A stretch of 19,439 bases of DNA from Erysipelotrichaceae bacterium. Its GTDB lineage: Bacteria > Bacillota_I > Bacilli_A > Erysipelotrichales > Erysipelotrichaceae. Shown here piece by piece: positions 7,059 to 14,955 of the stretch; the stretch's first letter is position 1; each line of letters opens with the position of its first letter. The stretch spans positions 1 to 19,439 of the forward strand of contig JAFWKS010000281.1 of NCBI GenBank assembly GCA_017511325.1, read 5' to 3'. The notes beneath the pieces were generated by a model, which searched no databases, was not told the origin of the DNA, and saw only the letters and a list, made by a program, of their open reading frames with translations. The translations under genes were made by a program, and so were the position numbers.

Positions 7059-9022
7059 GCTACAGAAAACTGCGCAAAGAAGATCACAGGGAATATCTGG
7101 AAAAGACATATGCAGCGTGGCTGGGCAAGAATATCGGCATAAGGCTCGGTGCACCTGTCGAGGGATGGACCTACGAAAAGATCAAAGAGAAATATCCGGT
7201 AATGAACAGCTATCCGATCGATTACGGGATCTTCGCTGCTGATGATGACTCCAACGGTCCGCTGTTTTTCATCAGAGCTCTGCTTGAGAAGAATGATATA
7301 GAAGCCAAAGACATCGGCGATACTTTTCTGAATTATCTTGAAGAGTATGCCGGTTTTTTCTGGTGGGGCGGGATCGGCGTGTCGAGCGAACATACTGCCT
7401 ATGAAAATCTCAAAAACGGGATCAGTGCTCCTGAAAGCGGAAGCGTCAGGACCAACGGCAGGATGATCGCCGAACAGATAGGCGGACAGATCTTCATTGA
7501 CTGCTGGGCCTATGTCGCCGGCTATGATCCTTATCTGGCAAAAAAACTGGCCATCAAGGCAGCAAGTGTCACTCATGATCTTAACGGTATCCAGGGAGCC
7601 GTCTTTGTAGCAACGGCCATAACTCTGGCTTATCAAAGAAACGATATACACGAAGTGCTCGATGAAGCTCTTGGCTTTCTTGATAGACGCATGGAGTATT
7701 ACAAAGTTGCTGAAGATATCATCGCTTTTTACAGGAAACACAAGGAAAACTGGCTCGATTGTTTTGCCTACATCAGAGACAACTATGGCTATGATAAATA
7801 TCCCGGTGTCTGTCATATTATCCCCAACAGCGCACTTATGATCATGGCCATGTGCTATGGCGAGAACGATTTTTCAAAGACGCTGTGCATCCTTAATCAG
7901 GCAGGATGGGATACTGACTGCAACTGCGGCAATGTCGGAAGCATCATGGGAGCTCTCTTGGGACTGAAAGGGATCGATGAGAAATGGATCCTGCCGATAA
8001 ATGATACGGTCAATGCCTCCAGCTGCATCGGCTGTCTGAACATGCAGACGATCTCACAAAGTGCTTTGATGTTCACTGATCTTGCCTATAAGCTAAAGGA
8101 TATCGAAACAGAAAAAACACCGCTGTTTTCTCTTCCTTATGCGACTAAAGGCATCAGATGCGATAAAGGCAGCATCGAGACAAAAAACGACAGGCTTTAC
8201 GTCAGAAGCAAGGATATCTATGCCTACGGTTATTATCTGGCTGATGATCTTTACGATGCCCGCTATGATCCGCAGTTCTCACCGATCATTCAGCCAAAAG
8301 ATGTCATAGAGATAGACATAATATGCAGGGATGTTGATCTTGAATCCTATGTTTTAGACTGTGAAGGAAAACGATATGTTTCCACTTGCCATATTAAAGA
8401 AAAAGGCACCGTATGTATCAAAGTGCCTGAAGGCAGAAACCTTATCGTTCACAAAGTCGGACTAAGATCAAACAGGAACTATCAGATCCTGGATATACGG
8501 ATCAAGAGAGATCCGCATCTGTGTTATGATTTCACAAACTATCCGCTCGATCACTATGGGCCAAGATATGAAGGCGATTATATGAACAATATCCGCGGCT
8601 TTGTGAAACATTCCGGAAACTGGGATATCGATGGCTCCCTTGTGGCAGCTTCCAGCGAACACGGTCTGATCAGCAGCGGTATCCTGGGCAACAGATACAG
8701 CAGTGTTAAGTGGAGCTTCATTCCTGAAAAAGGGGATGAACATCTCTTTGTGTTCAACATGAAGGGTTTCCTTGATTACTGGGCGATCGGCTTAAGGAAA
8801 AAGCAGCTGGTCCTGATCAGGAAAGACAAAAAGATCAAAGTGATCCGCAAATATGAACTTGATTGGGAAAAGAAGGTGGCTCATGACCTTGAGATCAAAG
8901 ACAGAAAAGTGTGGTTTGATAAAAAAGAATATGATTTCGGAAAGATTTTATTGAATGATCTATTCGGTTTATATATCGGAAAAGATACAAAATGCAGGAC
9001 TTTAAGTATAAGGATGGATTGA
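7055..9022 (+). CDS. ADP-ribosylglycohydrolase-family protein with C-terminal extension
   Basis: Residues 1 to about 345 match the ADP-ribosylglycohydrolase (ARH/DraG, PF03747) fold, an all-helical, dimetal hydrolase that removes ADP-ribose from proteins or small molecules. The N-terminal metal motif appears as AADDDSN (about 61-67) and the C-terminal one as AGWDTDCNCGNVGSIMGALLG (Asp286, Thr287, Asp288). HDLNGIQGAVFVATAI and GGIGVSSEHTAYENL lie between. Residues of about 345-655 are a second, beta-rich region that I cannot assign; the repeated aromatic and Gly pattern suggests a carbohydrate-binding-like beta-sandwich, but this is only an impression. No signal peptide is seen. The ATG shares ATGA with the M20 gene. 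The nup nucleoside-uptake operon follows 168 bases later, so a nucleoside or ADP-ribose-like substrate is plausible but unproven. Confidence 0.85.
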   Translation: MSYRKLRKEDHREYLEKTYAAWLGKNIGIRLGAPVEGWTYEKIKEKYPVMNSYPIDYGIFAADDDSNGPLFFIRALLEKNDIEAKDIGDTFLNYLEEYAGFFWWGGIGVSSEHTAYENLKNGISAPESGSVRTNGRMIAEQIGGQIFIDCWAYVAGYDPYLAKKLAIKAASVTHDLNGIQGAVFVATAITLAYQRNDIHEVLDEALGFLDRRMEYYKVAEDIIAFYRKHKENWLDCFAYIRDNYGYDKYPGVCHIIPNSALMIMAMCYGENDFSKTLCILNQAGWDTDCNCGNVGSIMGALLGLKGIDEKWILPINDTVNASSCIGCLNMQTISQSALMFTDLAYKLKDIETEKTPLFSLPYATKGIRCDKGSIETKNDRLYVRSKDIYAYGYYLADDLYDARYDPQFSPIIQPKDVIEIDIICRDVDLESYVLDCEGKRYVSTCHIKEKGTVCIKVPEGRNLIVHKVGLRSNRNYQILDIRIKRDPHLCYDFTNYPLDHYGPRYEGDYMNNIRGFVKHSGNWDIDGSLVAASSEHGLISSGILGNRYSSVKWSFIPEKGDEHLFVFNMKGFLDYWAIGLRKKQLVLIRKDKKIKVIRKYELDWEKKVAHDLEIKDRKVWFDKKEYDFGKILLNDLFGLYIGKDTKCRTLSIRMD

Positions 9023-9034
9023 AAACGCTTTCTT
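9019..9034 (+). promoter_or_regulatory. cre site (CcpA catabolite control)
   Basis: TTGAAAACGCTTTCTT contains TGAAAACGCTTTCT, which fits the Firmicute cre consensus TGWAARCGYTWWCW at all 14 positions. It overlaps the stop codon of the ARH-like gene and is centred about 65 bases before the predicted nup transcription start. Control by CcpA is inferred. The position could block read-through from upstream or act on the nup promoter. Confidence 0.65.
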
Positions 9035-9077
9035 GCAGCCGACTGTTCCGATTTATGTGCTATATCCATTTAGTAAA

Positions 9078-9086
9078 TGCTATAAT
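9078..9086 (+). promoter_or_regulatory. Extended -10 promoter for the nup operon
   Basis: TGCTATAAT: a consensus -10 (9081-9086) with an upstream TG. A clear -35 is absent. The predicted start near 9093 gives a leader of about 97 bases before the BMP lipoprotein gene. The cre site lies upstream. Confidence 0.6.
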
Positions 9087-9138
9087 TTTTTTGTATTTTA
9101 ATAGATTGGGAATACGGTCTGTTAGAGCTCAACTTCGG

Positions 9139-9168
9139 TTTTAAATTTCTTGTTTGAGAAATTTAAAA
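9139..9168 (+). other. Perfect 12-bp hairpin in nup operon leader
   Basis: TTTTAAATTTCT and AGAAATTTAAAA form a perfect inverted repeat around a six-base loop (TGTTTG), ending about 11 bases before the GGAG ribosome site. No T-run follows, so it is not a standard terminator. The 45 bases before it (9094-9138) contain a small AAC-TTCG-GTT element but match no riboswitch class I know. It may stabilise the mRNA, control access to the ribosome site, or be part of an unknown regulatory leader. Confidence 0.7.
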
Positions 9169-9190
9169 TATAAAGAAAAAGGAGAGAAAA

Positions 9191-10321
9191 ATGAAAAAAT
9201 TATTAACTGTTTTGTTGTCATTATTCGTTGTCCTCACCTTAGCCGGTTGTGCAGGAAACAACAACGGCGGCGGCAATGAACCTGCTCCAACTGAAGACGA
9301 CAACACTACCAAGATCGCAGTTCTGATGCCTTTCAGAGGCGACCAGTCTTACTGGGACACATTGGCTACTGCTGCTGATGAAGTAAATGCTGCTGACAAT
9401 GGTATTACTGTTGATGTCTACGAGTGTGACCCTGCAGGTGCTGCTGATGAGTCAAACTGGATGAACTGGTATGACAACGTATGCGAAGAAGGCAAATATG
9501 ACCTCGTCGTATCTGGTAACGAAACTTATGAAGGTTTCTTATACAAGGCATGTGAAAAGTATCCTGATCAGAAGTTCTACAACTTCGACTGCTCTAACGA
9601 ACCAGAAGGTGGTCTCCCAGCTAACTGCTACGGCGCTACTTGGGCTCTTGATGATTTAGGTTATGTTGTAGGTGCTTTATCTGCAGCTGTTACCAAGACA
9701 GGTATCGTTGGTGTTGTTGTTGGTAAAGACTTCAACTTCATGAATCAGTTCATTTCCGGCTGGTGCCAGGTCTTAACTGAAAAAGGTGTTAAGTACTTGA
9801 TCTCTTATCCTGATTCATTCACTGATGCAGCTTTAGGTAAGGAAACAACTGCAGCTATGATCGAAAAAGGTGCAGACGTTATCTGGCAGGTTGCTGGTGG
9901 CTTAGGTAACGGTGTTATCGATGCTTGCTCTGAACATGAAGATGTATGGTGCATCGGTGTTGACCAGGACCAGTACTTACAGTTCAAGGATTCTAACCCT
10001 GCATGGGCAAACACAATCCTTACTTCTGCTTTAAAGAACACTAACGTTGCATTCAAGGCTGTATGTGATATGGTCAAGAACGGCACTTATGATGAGAAGA
10101 TGGCTTTAGAGCACAGAGAAGTTTGGGGTATCGCTCTGAACGGTGTTGGTATCGCTGAAAACGACTTCTATCTTGCAAACGTATCTGAAGAAGTCAGAAA
10201 CGAAATCGCTGCTACTTTAGCAAAGGTTGCTTCTGGTGAAGTTGAAGTTGTCGACTGTCTCGAATTCGCAGACTATGACACTGAATGGCCAGCAGTAAGA
10301 GATGCTAACCGTATCAGCTAA
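9191..10321 (+). CDS. nupN: BMP-family nucleoside-binding lipoprotein
   Basis: An extracytoplasmic substrate-binding lipoprotein of the Bmp/Med family (PF02608), which delivers nucleosides to an ABC importer (B. subtilis NupN, the PnrA type). The signal peptide MKKLLTVLLSLFVVLTLAGC ends in a lipobox with the lipid-carrying Cys20, followed by a flexible Asn/Gly-rich linker. The mature domain starts TKIAVLMPFRGDQSYWD and contains the family pattern YDLVVSGNETYEGFLYKACEKYPDQKF and the GVDQDQY region. Ribosome site AAAGGAG sits 6 bases before ATG. Its codons (GGT, GCT, GTT, TTA) are clearly more biased than those of its neighbours, which suggests high expression. A hairpin terminator follows, which would give more of this protein than of the membrane subunits. 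Confidence 0.92.
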   Translation: MKKLLTVLLSLFVVLTLAGCAGNNNGGGNEPAPTEDDNTTKIAVLMPFRGDQSYWDTLATAADEVNAADNGITVDVYECDPAGAADESNWMNWYDNVCEEGKYDLVVSGNETYEGFLYKACEKYPDQKFYNFDCSNEPEGGLPANCYGATWALDDLGYVVGALSAAVTKTGIVGVVVGKDFNFMNQFISGWCQVLTEKGVKYLISYPDSFTDAALGKETTAAMIEKGADVIWQVAGGLGNGVIDACSEHEDVWCIGVDQDQYLQFKDSNPAWANTILTSALKNTNVAFKAVCDMVKNGTYDEKMALEHREVWGIALNGVGIAENDFYLANVSEEVRNEIAATLAKVASGEVEVVDCLEFADYDTEWPAVRDANRIS

Positions 10322-10344
10322 TTAAAAGCTTATTTTTGGAAACT

Positions 10345-10384
10345 AAAGTTATGCTCTGTTTATTGACAGGGCATAACTTTTAAT
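10345..10384 (+). terminator. Intergenic terminator/attenuator between binding protein and ATPase
   Basis: AAAGTTATGCTCTG pairs with CAGGGCATAACTTT (14-bp stem with one G-U pair, 8-base loop), followed by T-rich sequence TTTTAATTATTTT. As the downstream ATPase has no evident promoter of its own, partial termination is likely and would raise the binding protein relative to the transporter. Confidence 0.75.
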
Positions 10385-10409
10385 TATTTTAAGGGAAAGG
10401 AAAGCGATT

Positions 10410-11972
10410 ATGGGGGAGACCATTTTAAAACTGGATAAAGTTACCAAAGTTTATCCGAATGGCACTGTGGCAAACCGTGACATTAACATGGAATTCGAAA
10501 AAGGTGAGATCCACTCGATCGTCGGTGAAAACGGTGCGGGCAAATCCACACTGATGAAGATGATCTTCGGCATCGAAGCTCCGTCTTCCGGAACGATCAC
10601 CTATAAGGGTGAAGAGAGGCATTTCGCCAGTTCGATGGATGCGATTAAGGTCGGTATAGGCATGGTACATCAGCACTTCATGCTGATACCTTCTTTCAGT
10701 GTTGTCGACAACATCGTCTTAGGCGATGAAACGACCAAGGGCATCTTCATCGATCAGAAGGAAGCAGTCAGGAAGACGCAGGAATTATCGGACAAGTATA
10801 ATTTCGAACTCGATGTTACTGCCAAGGTGTCGACACTTTCTGTTGCTAAAAGACAGAAAGTCGAGATCCTCAAGACGCTTTACCGTAATGCCGAGCTGAT
10901 CATTCTTGATGAGCCGACATCAGTCCTGACTCCGCAGGAAACGGAAAAACTGTTCGATCAGCTGCGCCAGTTCAAGGCTCAGGGTCATACCATCCTGTTT
11001 ATTTCTCACAAGCTGGATGAAGTTAAGAAGATCTCTGACCGTATCTCTGTCATCAGAAACGGTGTATCCAAGGGTACATATCGAAATGAAGACCTGACCA
11101 TGGAACAGCTGACGAATCTGATCATCGGACGTGATCTGGAAAACGACATGGACGAATACAAGACTCACAAGGACTTCAATAATGAAAAAGCCCTGATCGT
11201 CAAGAATCTGTTCATGGAACATAATGACAAGCCGGTCCTTGATGATGTATCGTTCGCTGTCAAAAGAGGTGAGATACTGGGTGTTGCCGGTGTTGAAGGA
11301 AACGGCCAGATTGATCTGGTCAAATGTATCAGCGGTCTGCAGAAGATCAAGTATTCCGGTTCGATCGAGATCAGCGGCAGCGATGTCACAGAAATGAATG
11401 TCAAGAAGCGCCGTGATGTAGGAATGGCATATATACCGGAAGATCGAATGAACGATGGTATTGCCGGAGAGCTTCCTATTTCCGATAACCTGATCTCTTC
11501 ATATTTTGAAAGACAGGACATAAACAATAAATTCTTCATGGATGGAAAAGCGATCCAGGAACTTTCCAATGATCTGATCGACAAATTTGCCGTAAAGACG
11601 GATTCTGCCGAAACAAGTGTCAATTCACTTTCCGGAGGTAATATTCAGAAAGTCGTCGTTGCCAGAGAATGGAACACTTCTCCAAACCTGATGATCGCTG
11701 AACAGCCGACCCACGGTATCGATATCGGAAGTGCGGAATTCGTACATCACAGACTGATCGATCTTAGAAATGAAGGTACAGGTATCCTGCTGGTATCTGC
11801 CGACCTCAATGAGGTCATGGATCTGTCTGACCGCATCATCGTCATGTTCAACGGAAAGATCGCTGCTTATTTTAAGAATGCCAAGAACGTTACCGAACAG
11901 GAACTCGGTATGTATATGCTTGGTGCCAAATCTCAGGCAAAAGAGGAGATCGGAGGTGCATTGAATGACTGA
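10410..11972 (+). CDS. nupO: Nucleoside ABC transporter, double ATP-binding subunit (NupO-type)
   Basis: A cytosolic ATPase with two fused ABC domains, as in the RbsA/NupO class that energises carbohydrate and nucleoside importers. Domain 1: Walker A GENGAGKST (39-47), Q-loop MVHQHFMLI, a degenerate signature LSVAKRQ, Walker B ILDEPTS (Asp167, Glu168), and the switch His in FISHKLDE. Domain 2: degenerate Walker A GVEGNGQ, canonical signature LSGGNIQKVVVARE, and a Walker B lacking the usual Asp-Glu (IAEQPTHGID). Such asymmetry, with a weakened second site, is normal for this class. The length of 520 residues is typical. It starts with AAGGGAAAGG upstream and overlaps the first permease by 8 bases. 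Confidence 0.95.
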   Translation: MGETILKLDKVTKVYPNGTVANRDINMEFEKGEIHSIVGENGAGKSTLMKMIFGIEAPSSGTITYKGEERHFASSMDAIKVGIGMVHQHFMLIPSFSVVDNIVLGDETTKGIFIDQKEAVRKTQELSDKYNFELDVTAKVSTLSVAKRQKVEILKTLYRNAELIILDEPTSVLTPQETEKLFDQLRQFKAQGHTILFISHKLDEVKKISDRISVIRNGVSKGTYRNEDLTMEQLTNLIIGRDLENDMDEYKTHKDFNNEKALIVKNLFMEHNDKPVLDDVSFAVKRGEILGVAGVEGNGQIDLVKCISGLQKIKYSGSIEISGSDVTEMNVKKRRDVGMAYIPEDRMNDGIAGELPISDNLISSYFERQDINNKFFMDGKAIQELSNDLIDKFAVKTDSAETSVNSLSGGNIQKVVVAREWNTSPNLMIAEQPTHGIDIGSAEFVHHRLIDLRNEGTGILLVSADLNEVMDLSDRIIVMFNGKIAAYFKNAKNVTEQELGMYMLGAKSQAKEEIGGALND

Positions 11973-13071
11973 TAAATCTTCAAAGTATTCAAAGAATTAC
12001 AAGTTATCTATAACCAATCCGAAGATATTCGAAGCTCTTAAGCTGGCTATTTCGATCCTGATCGGTCTGGCTTTGACTTTCGTCATCCTCTGCTTTGTTT
12101 CAAAGGATCCGTTCAACGCGTTTATTACGATCCTTACCGGGCCATTAAAGAAGACCAGATATATCGGTTCAGTCATTGAAAGCTTCATTCCGTATGCTTT
12201 CGCCGGACTGGCAGCCGGTGTTCTGTTCAAATCCGGAGCTTTCAACCTCGGTGCTGAAGGCATCTTCATTATTTCCGGTGTCGCCATCGCAGCAGTTGCG
12301 GTTGCGGATATCACTTCAAGCTTTATCCTTCATCCGTTTATCTGTATCCTGGTCGGTGCTCTGGTCGGCGGTGTGCTCATGTGCATCCCTTCGCTTTTGA
12401 AAGCCAAGTTCAACACGAATGAAATGGTCGTCTCATTGATGCTGAACTCCATCTATTCTGCCGTATCAGTATATATCGTCAGGACCTACATGCGTGATGT
12501 CGGTTCATTGATCGCCACAAAGGAATATGCTGCATCAGCACGTATCGGCTATCTTTATGAGCCGTTAAGGATCAATATCTGTCTGGTGATCCTGCTTATC
12601 TGCATGGTCATCCTCAGCGTGATGCTGAAGAAGACCAGACTTGGCTATCAGATCAGACTGGTCGGCACAAATCCGCAGTTCTCTGAATATTCTGGAATCA
12701 ATTCCTTCAAACTGTCGATAACGACAGCCCTGATCTCCGGTATCCTCTGTGGCATCGGTGCTGCCTGCCATCTGCTGTCGCAGACTGCTCAGTATCAGCC
12801 AGACAAGACACTGTCCGGTATCGGTTTCTCAGGCATGCTGCTGGCAATGCTCGGTCACAACAATCCGATCGGCATCGTCATCGCTTCATTCTTTATCAAA
12901 TATCTTGAAGAAGGAACTAAGGTCCTTTACTTCGTTGATACATCCGTACCTTCAGAGATCGTCTCGATCGTTGAAGGTGTTATCATCCTGCTGATCTCCT
13001 CACAGTACTTCTTAAGAGGATTCAGAGAGAGAAAACTGTTAAAGGAGGGTTTAGAGAAAGATGGAAAGTAG
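11965..13071 (+). CDS. nupP: Nucleoside ABC transporter permease (NupP-type)
   Basis: An integral membrane subunit of the BPD_transp_2 (PF02653) class, 368 residues with about nine or ten hydrophobic spans. Recognisable family segments are GALVGGVLMCIPSLLKAKFNTNEMVVSLMLN and the coupling-helix region KTRLGYQIRLVGTNPQFSEYSGI. This longer permease has a charged N-terminus, as NupP and the Lactococcus NupB type do. GGAGGTG lies 7 bases before ATG 11965, within the end of the ATPase gene. Its own end overlaps the next permease by 11 bases, so the two are expected to be made in equal amounts and to form a heterodimer. Confidence 0.93.
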   Translation: MTDKSSKYSKNYKLSITNPKIFEALKLAISILIGLALTFVILCFVSKDPFNAFITILTGPLKKTRYIGSVIESFIPYAFAGLAAGVLFKSGAFNLGAEGIFIISGVAIAAVAVADITSSFILHPFICILVGALVGGVLMCIPSLLKAKFNTNEMVVSLMLNSIYSAVSVYIVRTYMRDVGSLIATKEYAASARIGYLYEPLRINICLVILLICMVILSVMLKKTRLGYQIRLVGTNPQFSEYSGINSFKLSITTALISGILCGIGAACHLLSQTAQYQPDKTLSGIGFSGMLLAMLGHNNPIGIVIASFFIKYLEEGTKVLYFVDTSVPSEIVSIVEGVIILLISSQYFLRGFRERKLLKEGLEKDGK

Positions 13072-13999
13072 TATTTTTGCTCAGATATTTACACTCAAAT
13101 TTCTTCAGACCGTCATCCGTCTGGCTTCGCCGATCCTGTTTGCGTCGATCGCTTCGTTTGTTGCCGCAAGCACAGGCATAACCAACATCGCTATTGAAGC
13201 CATCATGACTTTCGGCGCTCTTGCCGGTGTTCTAGGAAGCTACTTCACCGGAAGCGCAGTAGCCGGTGTCATTATCGGCCTTGTTGTGGGTACACTAAGT
13301 GCTCTGTTGATAGCGCTGTTCTCTATGAAACTTGGAGCTAATCCGATCTTGATCGGTATCGCTCTGAATACTTTTGCGGATGCAATTGCCATCTTCATCC
13401 TTTACACCGTTACCGGTCAGAAAGGTTCAAGTGCTTCTTTGATGACACCAACGCTTGGTTCACTGGATATTCCTGTGATCAAAGATATCCCGATCTTAGG
13501 CAGTCTGCTTTCCGGACATTATATTCTGACCTATGTCTGCTGGATAATTCTGATCGCATTATTCATCATGATGTACAAGACCCCGTTAGGCATGCGCATG
13601 AGAGCCTGCGGTCTTAATGAAGATTCCGCAAGAACAGCCGGTGTCAATGTCAACAGACTGCGTGTTCTTGCCCTGATCCTTTCCGGTATCTTTGCGGCAT
13701 TTGGCGGTGTGTATCTCTCCCTCAACTATGTTAAGGCCTTCTCTAAAGGAATGGTTTCCGGACAGGGCTGGATGGGTATCGCCGCAAACGGTATCGCCAA
13801 TGGCAGCTACGGTGTCTTGCTGATATCTGCACTGCTGTTCTCAGTATTCCGTTCTGTATCAGTAGTCTTTAACACATCAACGGTATTCCCACCTGATCTG
13901 GTTGGTGCCGTTCCATACATTGCCGTCTTCATCTTTGTAACGGTTGCTTCTATCGTCAACTACATCAGAGTCAAGCACGGACAGGTTGAGGAGAAATAA
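13061..13999 (+). CDS. nupQ: Nucleoside ABC transporter permease (NupQ-type)
   Basis: The second BPD_transp_2 permease, 312 residues with about eight to ten membrane spans. It opens with FLQTVIRLASPILFASIASF and the typical GITNIAIEAIMTFGALAGV, has GANPILIGIALN, and the coupling helix TPLGMRMRACGLNEDSARTAGVNV. It pairs with the preceding permease to form the nucleoside channel. AAAGGAGG lies upstream inside the preceding gene, although about 14 bases before the ATG, so coupling may also help. Its TAA stop shares its last base with the ATG of the nucleoside hydrolase (TAATG), linking uptake directly to breakdown. Confidence 0.93.
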   Translation: MESSIFAQIFTLKFLQTVIRLASPILFASIASFVAASTGITNIAIEAIMTFGALAGVLGSYFTGSAVAGVIIGLVVGTLSALLIALFSMKLGANPILIGIALNTFADAIAIFILYTVTGQKGSSASLMTPTLGSLDIPVIKDIPILGSLLSGHYILTYVCWIILIALFIMMYKTPLGMRMRACGLNEDSARTAGVNVNRLRVLALILSGIFAAFGGVYLSLNYVKAFSKGMVSGQGWMGIAANGIANGSYGVLLISALLFSVFRSVSVVFNTSTVFPPDLVGAVPYIAVFIFVTVASIVNYIRVKHGQVEEK

Positions 14000-14934
14000 T
14001 GAGAAACATCATCATAGACTGTGATCCCGGACATGATGATATTATTGCGATCCTGGTCGCACTGGCTCATAGAGATGAACTCAATATCCTGGGTTTTACG
14101 ACTGTAGCCGGAAATCAGACTCTTGATAAAGTCACAAACAATCTTTTAAGAGTTGAGACATATCTGGGTATCGATATCCCGGTATATAAAGGATATAATT
14201 CGCCGATCGTCAAGGAACTTGACGTACAGCCTCAGGCACATGGCGAAAGCGGACTCGATGGTCCTGCACTTCCTGAAGCATTAAACTCAGCCAAGGATAT
14301 GCATGCGATCGAGTTCATGAAGAAAACACTTCTGGAAGCAAAAGACAAGGTCACCTTTGTCTGCATCGGTCCTTTGACCAACATGGGTCTTTTCCTGAAG
14401 ACCTATCCGGAATTAAGGGCAAAGATCGATCAGATCGTCATCATGGGTGGTGGCATCTATAACGGCAATGTCCTGATCAAGGCAGAATTCAATATCTACC
14501 ATGATCCGGAAGCAGCCAAGATCGTCTTTGATTCAGGAGTTAAAGTCGTTATGGCCGGACTGGAAGTCTGCTATTCCGGAAGCATCCTGCTTACCGAGAC
14601 AGAAAGAGCCAAAGACGGTGGCAAGGTCTCGAGACTGTTCTATGACCTGATGAAGTTCTATCAGGGCTATGCGATAAGAAACGGCTGGGATCGTACAGCG
14701 ATCTTTGATGCCACACCTGTCATCTATCTTCTTTATCCTGAACTTTTCAAGAGTGAGGAAAAGGAAGTATACATCGAAACAGTCGGTGAATACTGTCGTG
14801 GCATGACGGTAGTCGATACCAGAAACCGCGTTACAGAAATGAAGAATCCTAAAACAGTCCTCATATCGACTGACAGGGAAAAGTTTGTTGAAGTCATTTT
14901 CGATGCCTTGAATAAACTTGATGCACAATATTAA
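13999..14934 (+). CDS. Nucleoside hydrolase (inosine-uridine preferring family)
   Basis: A cytosolic calcium enzyme that splits ribonucleosides into base and ribose (IUNH family, PF01156). The family signature DCDPGHDD (residues 7-14) supplies the Ca-binding aspartates. The ribose-binding stretch is NVLIKAEFNIYHDPEAA (157-173), and GTV/D-type residues occur in GMTVVDTRNR. The length of 311 residues is typical. Where family members usually have a His-Asp pair before the PxA segment (His241-Asp242 of the Crithidia enzyme), this protein reads IFDATP: Asp237 is kept but the His is Phe236. The enzyme may therefore have altered base specificity or leaving-group activation. It is co-translated with the nup permease and would release ribose and base from imported nucleosides. 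Confidence 0.93.
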   Translation: MRNIIIDCDPGHDDIIAILVALAHRDELNILGFTTVAGNQTLDKVTNNLLRVETYLGIDIPVYKGYNSPIVKELDVQPQAHGESGLDGPALPEALNSAKDMHAIEFMKKTLLEAKDKVTFVCIGPLTNMGLFLKTYPELRAKIDQIVIMGGGIYNGNVLIKAEFNIYHDPEAAKIVFDSGVKVVMAGLEVCYSGSILLTETERAKDGGKVSRLFYDLMKFYQGYAIRNGWDRTAIFDATPVIYLLYPELFKSEEKEVYIETVGEYCRGMTVVDTRNRVTEMKNPKTVLISTDREKFVEVIFDALNKLDAQY

Positions 14935-14955
14935 GGCTGATCTTCAGCCTTTTTT
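14933..14955 (+). terminator. Terminator after nucleoside hydrolase
   Basis: AAGGCTGA, loop TCT, TCAGCCTT, then further T. It starts in the stop codon of the hydrolase, and its T-run ends directly at the GGAGG ribosome site of the next gene. That gene has no other visible promoter, so termination is probably partial. Confidence 0.75.

Noticed and set aside
7001..7816. Long minus-strand open frame of 271 codons opposite the ARH-like gene
   Set aside because: The plus strand here encodes clear ARH motifs in a tight operon; the antisense product has no recognisable motif and no ribosome site.
9093..9190. Purine (guanine/adenine) riboswitch in the nup leader
   Set aside because: The conserved junction sequences of the purine aptamer and its paired loops are not present.
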